DNA of 58,978 nucleotides, from the NCBI GenBank assembly GCA_947581765.1, contig CANPVU010000007.1, positions 1 through 58,978 on the forward strand, given 5' to 3'. The notes below the pieces were generated by a model. The model ran no database searches. It saw only the letters and a list, made by a program, of their open reading frames with translations, and was not told the origin of the DNA. Position numbers and translations under genes: made by a program. The first letter of the stretch is position 1; the number at the start of each line of letters is the position of its first letter. Positions 20,662 to 30,820 of the stretch are shown piece after piece. Source of the stretch: an uncultured Bacilli bacterium (GTDB lineage Bacteria; Bacillota_I; Bacilli_A; RF39; UBA660).

Positions 20662-21447
20662 CTACTTTCTTAAATTATTTTTATATATAAGTATAGGTGA
20701 AACTCTATGATAATTAGGTTCTAATTCTTCTACTAAAAGTTCTCCATTATTATTTTGTTTACAAATTTCTTTTGCCATTAGTATAGATTTTTCATATAAT
20801 CTTTTTGAAGTAAAATAATTTGTTGAATTATCATGTGAAAAGCATCCGCAAAAAGCTATAAAAAAGTTTTTATCTTGTTCTAATAATATTCTAATTAAAT
20901 CATCTGTAATAGTACAAGGTAAAATAGCAGTTACTAAATCATATTTTTCTATACTAACTTCTCTAGTAAATTTTTCCTTATGTAAACACATATTAGGATA
21001 CTTTTCCTTTTTACAAACCAATGCTGGGTCATACATCGTAATAGTTCCAGCATTTAACTTTATTTGCTTTTGTGCAATTCTAATTGCAAACGTAGGAAAC
21101 TCTCCAGATGCTACATCTAGTACATCAACATCTATTTCAAAATGTTCCATTAATTTATCTATATATTGAATATAAGGATCTCTATTTTTAGGATAAATTT
21201 CTAAATAACTATATAGTTGAGCAAAAGTAGTACTTACACCATATCTACCAACACAACTCAAAAAATAATTTTTAATATTTGTAATTGTTCTTGAGTCATA
21301 TAAATCTCCATATTCACTTAAAAAATCTAATAATTTCTTTTTTATTTCTCCTTCAGTAAAATTAGGTACCCATACAGGATAATCTGACTCATACAAATCA
21401 TCAAATGACGATAATATTTCATTTTCTTTTATAATCACATTAATCAC
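20662..21447 (-). CDS. SAM-methyltransferase-like protein, paralogue of the previous gene
   Basis: DVLDVASGEFPTFAIRIAQKQIKLNAGTITMYDP and ILPC...FFIAFCGC shared with neighbour. Confidence 0.6.
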   Translation of the reverse strand: MINVIIKENEILSSFDDLYESDYPVWVPNFTEGEIKKKLLDFLSEYGDLYDSRTITNIKNYFLSCVGRYGVSTTFAQLYSYLEIYPKNRDPYIQYIDKLMEHFEIDVDVLDVASGEFPTFAIRIAQKQIKLNAGTITMYDPALVCKKEKYPNMCLHKEKFTREVSIEKYDLVTAILPCTITDDLIRILLEQDKNFFIAFCGCFSHDNSTNYFTSKRLYEKSILMAKEICKQNNNGELLVEELEPNYHRVSPILIYKNNLRK

Positions 21448-21602
21448 TCTTTTTTACCGAAATATCTTATCATATATAAGTAATATGTGTCAATTACTCA
21501 ATTGCTTTATATTATTCAAACAAAACGATATTAAAACTTGTATCAATAAGTATAAATAAAAAACTTTTGAGGATATATTAGCACATATTGATAAAATATG
21601 CA

Positions 21603-21630
21603 AAATAAAAACAAGGATTATTTTCCTTGT
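21603..21630 (-). terminator. Intrinsic terminator after tsf
   Basis: ACAAGGAAAATAATCCTTGTTTTTATTTT on the minus strand. Confidence 0.8.
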
Positions 21631-22508
21631 ATTTGTTTTGCAACTTCTTCAGCAAAGTTTTCTTCTTTTTTCTCCATACCTTCGCCAACTTCATATCTAA
21701 TAACATCAACAATTTTACCACCGTTATTTTCTACATAAGTTGCAACTGTTTCTCCGTTTTCAGCTTTTACGAATATTTGATTTTCAAGGCATACTTCTTC
21801 ATAATATGCTTTAACTTTACCTGGCATTATTCTTTCTTCAATTACGTTTTCTGGTTTTCCCTCTTTTAGTAATTGTTCTTTAATTATTGCCATTTCTTTT
21901 TCAAGTGTTTCAGTTGGTACATCTGATGACTTAATAAATGATGGTCTCATTGCAGCAGCATGCATAGAAACTTCCTTAGCAACACTTGTATTAGCACCTT
22001 CTAATACAGTTAAAACTGCAATTTTACCATTCATATGAGTATAATCTCCAAATGATTGATTATCTTCTTTTACAACTCTTTTAAATCTTCTTAAACTTAA
22101 TTTTTCACCAATAGTTGCTGTTTTATTAATAATTAAATCATTAACAGTTCCATCATCTGTAGATAGTGCTAAAACATCATCTATAGTTTCAACATCATTT
22201 TTAACAATTAAATCTAATATTGTATCAACCATTGATGTAAATTCTGTATTCTTTGCAACAAAATCTGTTTCTGAATTAATCTCAATAATTGCTGCTGTAT
22301 TTCCATCTATTTTAACAGCTGCTAAACCTTCAGATGCTATTCTATCTGCTTTTTTTGCAGCTTTAGAAATACCATTTTTTCTTAGCCAATCTATTGCTGC
22401 ATCAATATCACCGTTTGTAGCAACTAATGCTTTCTTACAATCACCAAAACCAGCAAGAGTTATTTCTCTTAACTCTTTAATTTGACTCATACTTACTGTA
22501 CTTTCCAT
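21618..22508 (-). CDS. tsf: Elongation factor Ts
   Basis: IKELREITLAGFGDCKKAL, INSETDFVAKN, downstream of rpsB. Confidence 0.98.
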   Translation of the reverse strand: MESTVSMSQIKELREITLAGFGDCKKALVATNGDIDAAIDWLRKNGISKAAKKADRIASEGLAAVKIDGNTAAIIEINSETDFVAKNTEFTSMVDTILDLIVKNDVETIDDVLALSTDDGTVNDLIINKTATIGEKLSLRRFKRVVKEDNQSFGDYTHMNGKIAVLTVLEGANTSVAKEVSMHAAAMRPSFIKSSDVPTETLEKEMAIIKEQLLKEGKPENVIEERIMPGKVKAYYEEVCLENQIFVKAENGETVATYVENNGGKIVDVIRYEVGEGMEKKEENFAEEVAKQIQGK

Positions 22509-22527
22509 ATATATCCTCCTTTTTTAT

Positions 22528-22556
22528 AAAATAAGGATGATTATAAATCATCCTTA
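22528..22556 (-). terminator. rpsB-tsf intergenic hairpin, terminator or attenuator-like
   Basis: AAGGATGATT-TATA-ATCATCCTT followed by ATTTTAT on the minus strand. Confidence 0.5.
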
Positions 22557-22568
22557 GTAGTAACTATT

Positions 22569-23618
22569 TTACTTTAAAGCTTCAAGCAATTCAGCTTTTT
22601 TCATTGTAGAATATCCTTTGATATCCTTAGCTTTAGCTAATTCACGTAATTCTGAAACTGTCTTTTTAGTTAAATCATCTTTAACTTCGGCTTTTTTTGG
22701 TTCAACTATTTCAGTTTGTTGTGTTTCTTTTTCTTCTTGAGCTTTAGGGTTTTCTTTTACTTCTTTTTCTACTTTATTGAATGATTTCTTAAAGTTTTTC
22801 TTATCAAATGGTTTTTTATCAAAAGATTTTTTCTCAAATGGTCTTTTTTCTTCTTTTCTTTTTACTGATTCAACAGCACGTTTCATAATATCGTTACCAT
22901 TTTCATCATTTTTTCCATTACTATAATCTGTAATATGTCCACCATTAGCTTCAATTATTGCATTATTCATAACACCAATAATTAACTTAACAGCACGTAT
23001 TGCATCATCGTTTGCAGGAATAACATAATCAACCATATCTGGATCACAGTTTGTATCAACTATACCAAATACTGGAATATTTAATTTTCTAGCTTCACGA
23101 ATAGCAATCTCTTCTTTACTTGGATCTACGATAAACATAGCTTGTGGTAATTTTTCCATATTACGAATTCCACATAATATTTTATTTAACTTATCGTATT
23201 CTTTCTTTAATCCAACTACTTCTTTTTTTGGTAATAAATCAAAAGTTCCATTTGCTTCCATCTTTTCGATTTCTTCTAATCTTTTAACTCTTTTTCTTAT
23301 AGTCTTAAAGTTAGTTAAAGTTCCACCTAACCATCTTTCTGTTACATAATAAGAATCACTCTTTATAGCTTCTTCTTTAGATGCTTCACTAGCTTGTTTT
23401 CTAGTACCTACAAATATAACTTTACCACCATTTTTTGCTATATCATATAAAGCAGCATATGCTTCTTCTATTTTTTTAGCAGTTTTTTGTAAATCTATAA
23501 TGTATATATCATCTCTTGAAGTAAAAATATACTCTTTCATCTTTGGATTCCATCTTTTAGTCTGATGACCAAAATGTACTCCAGCTTCTAATAATAAATT
23601 CATTGACACTACAGCCAT
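22569..23618 (-). CDS. rpsB: 30S ribosomal protein S2 with a long basic C-terminal extension ending in a SAP/Rho-N-like motif
   Basis: [35 protein letters not shown]; extension ...[30 protein letters not shown]. Confidence 0.98.
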   Translation of the reverse strand: MAVVSMNLLLEAGVHFGHQTKRWNPKMKEYIFTSRDDIYIIDLQKTAKKIEEAYAALYDIAKNGGKVIFVGTRKQASEASKEEAIKSDSYYVTERWLGGTLTNFKTIRKRVKRLEEIEKMEANGTFDLLPKKEVVGLKKEYDKLNKILCGIRNMEKLPQAMFIVDPSKEEIAIREARKLNIPVFGIVDTNCDPDMVDYVIPANDDAIRAVKLIIGVMNNAIIEANGGHITDYSNGKNDENGNDIMKRAVESVKRKEEKRPFEKKSFDKKPFDKKNFKKSFNKVEKEVKENPKAQEEKETQQTEIVEPKKAEVKDDLTKKTVSELRELAKAKDIKGYSTMKKAELLEALK

Positions 23619-23659
23619 TTTATTTCCTCCTTTTCGTTATTACTTCCATTTATTTCATC

Positions 23660-23693
23660 TTTAAACATCACCATATGGCACTAGACATTTAAA
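23660..23693 (-). promoter_or_regulatory. Possible structured 5' leader of rpsB
   Basis: TTTAAATGTCTAGTGCCATATGGTGATGTTTAAA, nested inverted repeats ~42 nt upstream of the rpsB start. Confidence 0.35.
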
Positions 23694-23784
23694 TCCATAA
23701 ATGTGTTTTTTAAAAAAGCCAATAATATTATAACACAATTATTATTTTTTAAAAGACTTTTTTTATAATTTATTTTAATTTATA

Positions 23785-26397
23785 TCACTTAAAATAATAT
23801 ATACTATTTACTTTACCATTACAGCCATTACAACTGTTTGTAATTCCTACATACAAAGTATTATCATATATTTTAAGTCCTTCTGCTTCTTGATCTTTTA
23901 ATTTAGGATCAAACGTATATACATATTGAAGTTGTCCAATATAATTATATACTTCAATATACATCTTAGTACCACCAAAACCACGGTACTGATAATAATA
24001 TCCATCTTTTATAGCATTTCCTTGTCTAGAATAATTTGTACCATCCATTGACTTTGCCTGCATAACAAAAGTATATAACAACACTAACTTTCCATTTACA
24101 AAATCATTTGCTTTATATATTAATACTCTTGTAGAACTTCTTACAGCAACTAAATTATTTTCCCAATCAAATGATATTTCAGGATTAGTATATATATTAC
24201 CATTATCATTTTTTAAAGTAACTGTTTCATAAGATTTATATTTATCATTTTCTTTATTTTTTTTAAATTTTACTTTTTCAAGTGAATTATGATTTCCCCA
24301 ATAAGAACCATTAGAATCAGCTTTTATAAAACCATTAGAATTTGTCCATATATAATTATTTCCATCTATATCAAAAGTTTGACCATGGCCACCATTATTT
24401 ATATGCATATAAGTAATTTTTTTAGAAGATGGATTATATACTTCTGTTTTGGGTATTGCAACAATTATTGTCCTTGTTAAATCTTTTTTTAATTCATTAG
24501 TTAACTTTTTATCTTTTTTAAGTAAACTTTTACTAGGCATTGAAATAAACAAATATTCATTCTTAATACCTTTATTATTAAGTGCAAAATTTTGCATAGC
24601 TCTCATATTAGTTGTACCACTATCATAAACTTTAAAATTAACATAATATCCAGTTAACTTTTTATTTCTTACATCTATTAAATTTTGTTTAGGAACTATT
24701 ACTAATGTCATACTTCTTTTAATACTAGTACCCTTTATTTGTGCAGTTATAGTTACAGTTCCTGCCTTATGTGGTATAACTATACCATTTTGTGTAACAG
24801 AAGCCATATTTTTATCACTACTATACCAAACAATTTGTTTATTAACAGCTTCTTCTGGTAATACTGTAGCATTTAATTTAATATTTTTATCTATTGGAGT
24901 TTGTTCTATAGTTTTATTTAAATAAATTAATTCTGGTAAAATTTCACTGGGTAAAACTGTATATAAAATTCTATCTGTATAACTTCCATCTTTAGAAATT
25001 ATCTGCACATAGAACATACCATGTAATTTAGGATTTATAACTCCATCAGAGGAAACTTCTGCTATAGAATTATCAGAAGAAACTAAGTTATATTCTACAT
25101 TATTACCATCTAAATCAATTAATGAAACATCAATCTTAGTTTTTTCTCCAACTATTAAACTTCTTTTTTCACTTTTTATAATTGAACTTTTAATCTTTTT
25201 TATATCCTTTTTTTCATTAGAAACTTCTACATCTAAAGATGTAGCATATCCACCATCTTTAGTAATTGCTACTATTTTAACACTACCACTTTTTATAGCA
25301 TGTATATTTCCTGCACTACTTACAGTAGCAACACTAGGATCACTACTAGAATATGTAACAACTTTATCAGTTGCATTACTTGGTGTTAATATTGGATTAA
25401 TAAGGTAGTTTTCATTTATATCTAATTTTATTTTTTTAGTTTCTAAATCTATATTAGTAACATTTACTCTTTTCCCATTAACCCTTACAAGTAAAGATGT
25501 AGTAATCTTTGAATCTTTACTACTTGCATATATATTACAAATACCACTACCATTTGCACGCAACATACCATTTTTATCTATAGAAGCAACTTTACTATCA
25601 CTAGTTGACCATACTATATTATCTAATCCTACATCTGATGGAGTAACACTTGCACTAATTTTTCTTAAATCACCTATATATAAATTAAGATGATAAGTAT
25701 TTAATTTAATACTTTCAATTTCCTTTTCCAAAAATTCTGTTTCTTCTTCAAAAGAAGGTTCTTCATCAGTCGTAACATCTACTTGTTCTACTTTCTTCTC
25801 ATCATTATTAACATTAACATTCATACTTGTAGATAAACCTGTAATAGGCTCTTTTACTGTTATAATAGCACTCCCAGTATTTAGTCCAAATACTTCTCCA
25901 TTTGAATTAACTACTGCTATATTCTTATCACTACTTGAATACTCTAATCTACTTTTTACATTAATATCATTATTTAAAATAGGTGATAAATTAAATATAT
26001 CACCTGTTTTAATATTCTTAGAATCTTCTTCTAAGGTTATAGAATATATAGAAAAATCTTTTACATTTAGAAGTATTTGATTTGAAAATAAATTATGTTT
26101 TGATTTTATAATTACCTTAGTTTCACCTAAACTATGCGTAGTTATATTACCATTTAAATCAATAGATGCTATAGAAGGATTTTCAATATACATATTATAA
26201 TCATCTATATTATAACTTCCATTAACATCTATCTTATAGCTACTATCTAATTTTAATTCAATATACTCATCATACAAAGAAAATTGATCTTTATGTGCTA
26301 CAAAATTAAAAATAAGAATAGTTACAATACATAATAAAACTGTAGTAGTATATATACATATTGAATATATAATATTTCTACGCCTTTTATAATTCAT
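23785..26397 (-). CDS. Cell-surface protein: N-terminal TM, multiple BIG_2-type Ig-like domains, C-terminal beta-propeller/helveticin-J-like region
   Basis: Repeated ...VxWSSDxxxAxVxxxGxIxxxxxGxxxIxxxxKDG...; C-terminus GGHGQTFDIDGNNYIWTNSNG...DQEAEGLKIYDNTLYVGI. Confidence 0.85.
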   Translation of the reverse strand: MNYKRRRNIIYSICIYTTTVLLCIVTILIFNFVAHKDQFSLYDEYIELKLDSSYKIDVNGSYNIDDYNMYIENPSIASIDLNGNITTHSLGETKVIIKSKHNLFSNQILLNVKDFSIYSITLEEDSKNIKTGDIFNLSPILNNDINVKSRLEYSSSDKNIAVVNSNGEVFGLNTGSAIITVKEPITGLSTSMNVNVNNDEKKVEQVDVTTDEEPSFEEETEFLEKEIESIKLNTYHLNLYIGDLRKISASVTPSDVGLDNIVWSTSDSKVASIDKNGMLRANGSGICNIYASSKDSKITTSLLVRVNGKRVNVTNIDLETKKIKLDINENYLINPILTPSNATDKVVTYSSSDPSVATVSSAGNIHAIKSGSVKIVAITKDGGYATSLDVEVSNEKKDIKKIKSSIIKSEKRSLIVGEKTKIDVSLIDLDGNNVEYNLVSSDNSIAEVSSDGVINPKLHGMFYVQIISKDGSYTDRILYTVLPSEILPELIYLNKTIEQTPIDKNIKLNATVLPEEAVNKQIVWYSSDKNMASVTQNGIVIPHKAGTVTITAQIKGTSIKRSMTLVIVPKQNLIDVRNKKLTGYYVNFKVYDSGTTNMRAMQNFALNNKGIKNEYLFISMPSKSLLKKDKKLTNELKKDLTRTIIVAIPKTEVYNPSSKKITYMHINNGGHGQTFDIDGNNYIWTNSNGFIKADSNGSYWGNHNSLEKVKFKKNKENDKYKSYETVTLKNDNGNIYTNPEISFDWENNLVAVRSSTRVLIYKANDFVNGKLVLLYTFVMQAKSMDGTNYSRQGNAIKDGYYYQYRGFGGTKMYIEVYNYIGQLQYVYTFDPKLKDQEAEGLKIYDNTLYVGITNSCNGCNGKVNSIYYFK

Positions 26398-26410
26398 ACT
26401 TCTTCCCCTT

Positions 26411-26860
26411 TTATCTTGTTCTATGTATCATATTCTCCTGATCAAATTCCATATTTTTTTGTTCATTAATATATATTTTAAGTGCTAATTCTTTTTCAAT
26501 TAATTCTAATTTTTTATTTAACATATCAATATATTTTTGTTCTAAATACTTACTATACTTATACATTAATATTGATTTATATCTTTTTATATCATTTAAT
26601 ATCTCATTAATTGAACCACCATTATCTCCCTCATCATCTATATAATCTATAATAAATTGTAAATATAATTCTAATTTACGTTTTATTTTTTTCTTTAAAA
26701 TGCTTTCAATAAAAAAGCGATTAATTACAATAATTTTACTTACTACTATTCCCTCATACTTAATATGATTTTTTGGAGTAATATCAAATCCTTCTAAATC
26801 ATTATTATATGTTTTTATTTTATTAAAATTATTTTGAATAGTAATTCTGTAAAATTTCAT
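26411..26860 (-). CDS. Hypothetical protein, helical C-terminus
   Basis: Intact 149 aa ORF between trmD and the Ig-like gene. Confidence 0.6.
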   Translation of the reverse strand: MKFYRITIQNNFNKIKTYNNDLEGFDITPKNHIKYEGIVVSKIIVINRFFIESILKKKIKRKLELYLQFIIDYIDDEGDNGGSINEILNDIKRYKSILMYKYSKYLEQKYIDMLNKKLELIEKELALKIYINEQKNMEFDQENMIHRTR

Positions 26861-26861
26861 A

Positions 26862-27533
26862 TTAATCAGCTCTTTCTAATAAATCCGGTCTTCTTTCCTT
26901 AGTTCTTTTTAATTGCTCATTATGTCTCCATTCATTTATTTTAGCATGATGGCCACTTAATAAAACTTCTGGAACTTTCATACCTCTAAAATCTGCAGGC
27001 CTAGTATATACAGGATAATCTAACAATTCATCTTCAAAAGATTCCTCTGCTTTAGATTCATTATCTATTACTCCATCTAATAGTCTTATTACACTATCAC
27101 ATACTGCCATACTAGGTATTTCCCCACCTGTTAAAATAAAATCCCCTATACTAATTTCAATATCTGCTAAATTACGAATTCTTTCATCAAAGCCTTCATA
27201 ATGTCCACATATAATTATTAAATGTTTTTCTAACTTTAACTCTTTTGCTTTAGCTTGTGAATACTTTTGTCCTTGTGGAGTCATTAATATAACTTTACTT
27301 TCATCTGTTTTAAGTGATAATACAGCATCAAATATTGGTTGAGGCATTAATACCATTCCAGGTCCTCCTCCAAAAGGATAATCATCTACCTTTTGATGAG
27401 GATCTAAAGAATAATCCCTAAAATTATGGATATGAATATCTACATATCCACTTTCTATTGCCCTTTTAATAATTGACTCATTTAAAAATCCATCAAACAT
27501 ACTTGGAAATAAAGTTAAAATATCAATCCTCAT
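26862..27533 (-). CDS. trmD: tRNA (guanine-N1)-methyltransferase
   Basis: [56 protein letters not shown]. Confidence 0.98.
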   Translation of the reverse strand: MRIDILTLFPSMFDGFLNESIIKRAIESGYVDIHIHNFRDYSLDPHQKVDDYPFGGGPGMVLMPQPIFDAVLSLKTDESKVILMTPQGQKYSQAKAKELKLEKHLIIICGHYEGFDERIRNLADIEISIGDFILTGGEIPSMAVCDSVIRLLDGVIDNESKAEESFEDELLDYPVYTRPADFRGMKVPEVLLSGHHAKINEWRHNEQLKRTKERRPDLLERAD

Positions 27534-28014
27534 TTAATAATCCTTTCATATATTTAATATCTAATCTTCTATTAGATAAATCTACATTCTCAATAAATTC
27601 ATCAACATTTGGTATCATATGTTTACATCCATTTTGTACAACTAATATCTCATGCGCATTAGTTCTTAAAATACTATCTACATGACCAATATTTTCATTA
27701 TTACAATATACATCTAATCCTATTAAATCTTCATCTAAATATCCATCATATACTAAATCATCACGATTTACATATACTGGTTCACCTTTATAAATAATAA
27801 CATCATCTATATAATCTTTAGTATTAAATGTTACCATATCATATTCTTTATGCTTTCTGTAAGTAGATACTACTTCCTCTTTTTTTTCTTTACCTATATA
27901 AAATTTCATATCTTTCTTAAACACACTATCTTTGAATTTAAATTCACTAATTATTCTAACTTCACCCTTTAATCCATGTGTGTTAACTATATCACCAATA
28001 TATATATAATTCAT
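27523..28014 (-). CDS. rimM: 16S rRNA processing protein RimM
   Basis: [19 protein letters not shown]-barrel-like C-terminus, overlaps trmD. Confidence 0.95.
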   Translation of the reverse strand: MNYIYIGDIVNTHGLKGEVRIISEFKFKDSVFKKDMKFYIGKEKKEEVVSTYRKHKEYDMVTFNTKDYIDDVIIYKGEPVYVNRDDLVYDGYLDEDLIGLDVYCNNENIGHVDSILRTNAHEILVVQNGCKHMIPNVDEFIENVDLSNRRLDIKYMKGLLNED

Positions 28015-28021
28015 ACAACAC

Positions 28022-28756
28022 CTACTTACTTAACTCATACATAATAATGCTAGTAGCAACACCAACATTTAAACTCTCACATTCCTTATTCATATTAATA
28101 TGAACATAATTCCTACATTTATCTAAAACTTTATCACTAACACCATTACCTTCATTTCCAACAATAACAGCTAGTTTATCTTTAGATTTTAACTGTTCTA
28201 GGTTATTTCCATTATCAACCTTAGTAGCACATACAAAATATCCCATTTTCTCTAAATATTGTATCTCATCACATATATCTTTTATTACAATATTACAATG
28301 AAATATCATACCCTGACTAGCTCTAATTACTTTACTATTATATAAATCAACAGTATCTGGACTAAGTATTATAGTCTTAAAATTAAATGCAACAGCACTC
28401 CTTATAATCGTACCTAAATTTCCAGGGTCTTGTACACCATCTACAATAAGTATTTTATTTGTATATGATGTTTGTTTAATTTTTGTACAAATACCAATTA
28501 CATTTTGATGACTATCTAACTGTGATATATAATTCATTATCTTATCTGTTACAACTATATTATTTTTACTTATAGGAAAATCATAGTCTTCAAGTATTAT
28601 TAAATTATTTAAATACCCAGAATTATACGCTTCTGTAACTAAGTGTTCACCTTCTACTAAAAATAAATTATCTAAATCTCTATATTTTTTTTGAGTTAAT
28701 TTCTTTATCTGTTTAACTTTAACATTATCTTTAGAACTATAAGTCATAAAAGCCAC
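28022..28756 (-). CDS. SpoU/TrmH-family RNA 2'-O-methyltransferase
   Basis: VDGVQDPGNLGTIIRSA, IVGNEGNGVSD, SLNVGVATSIIMYE. Confidence 0.95.
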   Translation of the reverse strand: MAFMTYSSKDNVKVKQIKKLTQKKYRDLDNLFLVEGEHLVTEAYNSGYLNNLIILEDYDFPISKNNIVVTDKIMNYISQLDSHQNVIGICTKIKQTSYTNKILIVDGVQDPGNLGTIIRSAVAFNFKTIILSPDTVDLYNSKVIRASQGMIFHCNIVIKDICDEIQYLEKMGYFVCATKVDNGNNLEQLKSKDKLAVIVGNEGNGVSDKVLDKCRNYVHINMNKECESLNVGVATSIIMYELSK

Positions 28757-28829
28757 CTAATTCCATTTTAACACAAATATTAAAAAAAATAATATAAAAA
28801 GTTTAAATTTATAATATTTATACAAAAAG

Positions 28830-28854
28830 AAAAATACTTATTTAAAGTATTTAT
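28830..28854 (-). terminator. Intrinsic terminator after obg
   Basis: AAATACTT-TAAAT-AAGTATTTTTCTTTTT on the minus strand. Confidence 0.7.
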
Positions 28855-30125
28855 TCTCTATATTCAAATTCATAATCTAAAATACGAACTGTATCACCAT
28901 TTTTAATACCCATTTCTTTTAATTTATCATCTATTCCTAATTTTCTTAATTTATTTGAAAATCTTAAGAAAGCCTCATCAGTAACAAACCATGTCATTTT
29001 ATAAATTTTTTCTATTTCATCCCCACTAATTACATAAGTTCCATCTTTATCTTTTATAATTTTAAATGGTTGCTCTTGCTTAAATTTATAAAGTACATGA
29101 CTTTCAAACTTCTCATCTTCATATAATGGTTGTTTTTCTATTTTATCTAACATATTCGCTAAAACTATAAGTACCTCATCTAATCCTTCATTATTTATTG
29201 CAGATACTTCATATACAGGTTTATCTACTTTCTTTTTAAATTCTTCTAAATTCTTTTTAGAATCTGGTGCATCCATTTTATTTGCTATTATTATTTGAGG
29301 TTTTTCTATAATTTTTTTATTAAAATTTTCTAACTCTTTATTAATAGTAATATAATCATCATATGGATCTCTACCTTCAAAAGCTGACATATCAATGATA
29401 TGCGCTATTACACGGGTTCTTTCAATATGTTTTAAAAATTTATCTCCAAGTCCCTCACCAAGTGATGCTCCTTTTATTAATCCAGGTAAATCAGCTACTA
29501 CAAATGACCTATTATCTTTTGTTTTAACAACTCCTAAATTTGGTTTTAATGTAGTAAAGTGATATGCAGCTATTTTAGGTTTAGCAGCACTAATTTTACT
29601 TATAATAGTGCTTTTACCTACACTAGGTAATCCAACTAGTCCAACATCTGCTAAAAGTTTTAATTCAACTTTAACTTTTTTCTCTTCTCCCGGCTCCCCA
29701 TTTTCTGCATAATCTGGAGCTTTATTAGTACGTGTTACAAAAGCCATATTACCTCTTCCACCACGTCCACCATATGCAACAGTTACTTTTTCTTTATTTT
29801 TAGTTAAATCAGCTAGGATAAAATTAGTTTCTAAATCAGTTATAACTGTACCAATAGGAACTTTAATAATTAAATCTTCTGCATTAGCACCATTCATAGC
29901 TTTTCCTTGACCATGTGCTCCATTTTTTGCTCTATATTTTTTTTGCATTCTAAGGTCTATTAAAGTATTAAGTCCTTCATCAGCCATAAAAACTATATTT
30001 CCACCATGACCACCATTTCCTCCATATGGGCCACCCATTTCAATATATTTTTCTCGTCTAAAAGCTAAACATCCATTACCGCCATTACCAGCTATCAAAT
30101 CAATTACAACTTCATCTATAAACAT
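28851..30125 (-). CDS. obg: GTPase Obg/CgtA
   Basis: Obg fold GGNGGHGGNIVF, G1 GLPSVGKST, ADLPGLIKGAS, C-terminal OCT domain. Confidence 0.98.
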   Translation of the reverse strand: MFIDEVVIDLIAGNGGNGCLAFRREKYIEMGGPYGGNGGHGGNIVFMADEGLNTLIDLRMQKKYRAKNGAHGQGKAMNGANAEDLIIKVPIGTVITDLETNFILADLTKNKEKVTVAYGGRGGRGNMAFVTRTNKAPDYAENGEPGEEKKVKVELKLLADVGLVGLPSVGKSTIISKISAAKPKIAAYHFTTLKPNLGVVKTKDNRSFVVADLPGLIKGASLGEGLGDKFLKHIERTRVIAHIIDMSAFEGRDPYDDYITINKELENFNKKIIEKPQIIIANKMDAPDSKKNLEEFKKKVDKPVYEVSAINNEGLDEVLIVLANMLDKIEKQPLYEDEKFESHVLYKFKQEQPFKIIKDKDGTYVISGDEIEKIYKMTWFVTDEAFLRFSNKLRKLGIDDKLKEMGIKNGDTVRILDYEFEYRE

Positions 30126-30253
30126 AATATACCTCCTTTGAAAGTCATTGTATTATATCATAAAATATATTTATTTGCTATTATATAGAATATCATAAAA
30201 TACTAAAAGTATTAAAAATAAATAATATTAAAATTACTATAATAATTATATCA

Positions 30254-30278
30254 AAAAAATAGATTAATTATAATCTAT
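30254..30278 (-). terminator. Intrinsic terminator after the response regulator
   Basis: ATAGATTATAATTAATCTATTTTTTT on the minus strand. Confidence 0.7.
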
Positions 30279-30820
30279 TCTAATATACGGCTTATTTTTT
30301 CAAGAATTACTTTATCAGAAAAAGGTTTTTCTATCATATCATATACTTTATAAGTAAATGCTCTATCAATTGTCTCTTTAGTAGTATCACCACTTATTAT
30401 TATTACTGGTATATTATAATTTTTTTCTTTTAAATGTTCAAGAACACCAAAACCATCTACGCCTGGCATCATAAGATCTAGTAAGATTAAATCAATACTA
30501 TTTTCTCCATCTAATACTCTAATAGCATCTTCTCCTCCACCAGATAATATTACATCATACTCAGTTGATACTGTTTTTTGTAAATAATTTCTTATAATAC
30601 TAGAATCATCTACTATTAAAACTTTTTTCTTTGAAGATATTTCTACATTGTCACTAGTATTTTCAACTACTTGTGAATTTAAATCTTCTTTCATTGCTTC
30701 ATTAAATAGTGTATTTATATTTCCCTTTAATATTTTAAGTTGTAGTGCTACTTCTTCACTCGATGTATTTATACTATTATCAAATGTTGCATTTATTTTA
30801 TCTAACAATTCCCTCATCAT
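30275..30820 (-). CDS. Response regulator with a C-terminal receiver domain and no recognised output domain
   Basis: [43 protein letters not shown] at the C-terminus. Confidence 0.9.
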   Translation of the reverse strand: MMRELLDKINATFDNSINTSSEEVALQLKILKGNINTLFNEAMKEDLNSQVVENTSDNVEISSKKKVLIVDDSSIIRNYLQKTVSTEYDVILSGGGEDAIRVLDGENSIDLILLDLMMPGVDGFGVLEHLKEKNYNIPVIIISGDTTKETIDRAFTYKVYDMIEKPFSDKVILEKISRILE

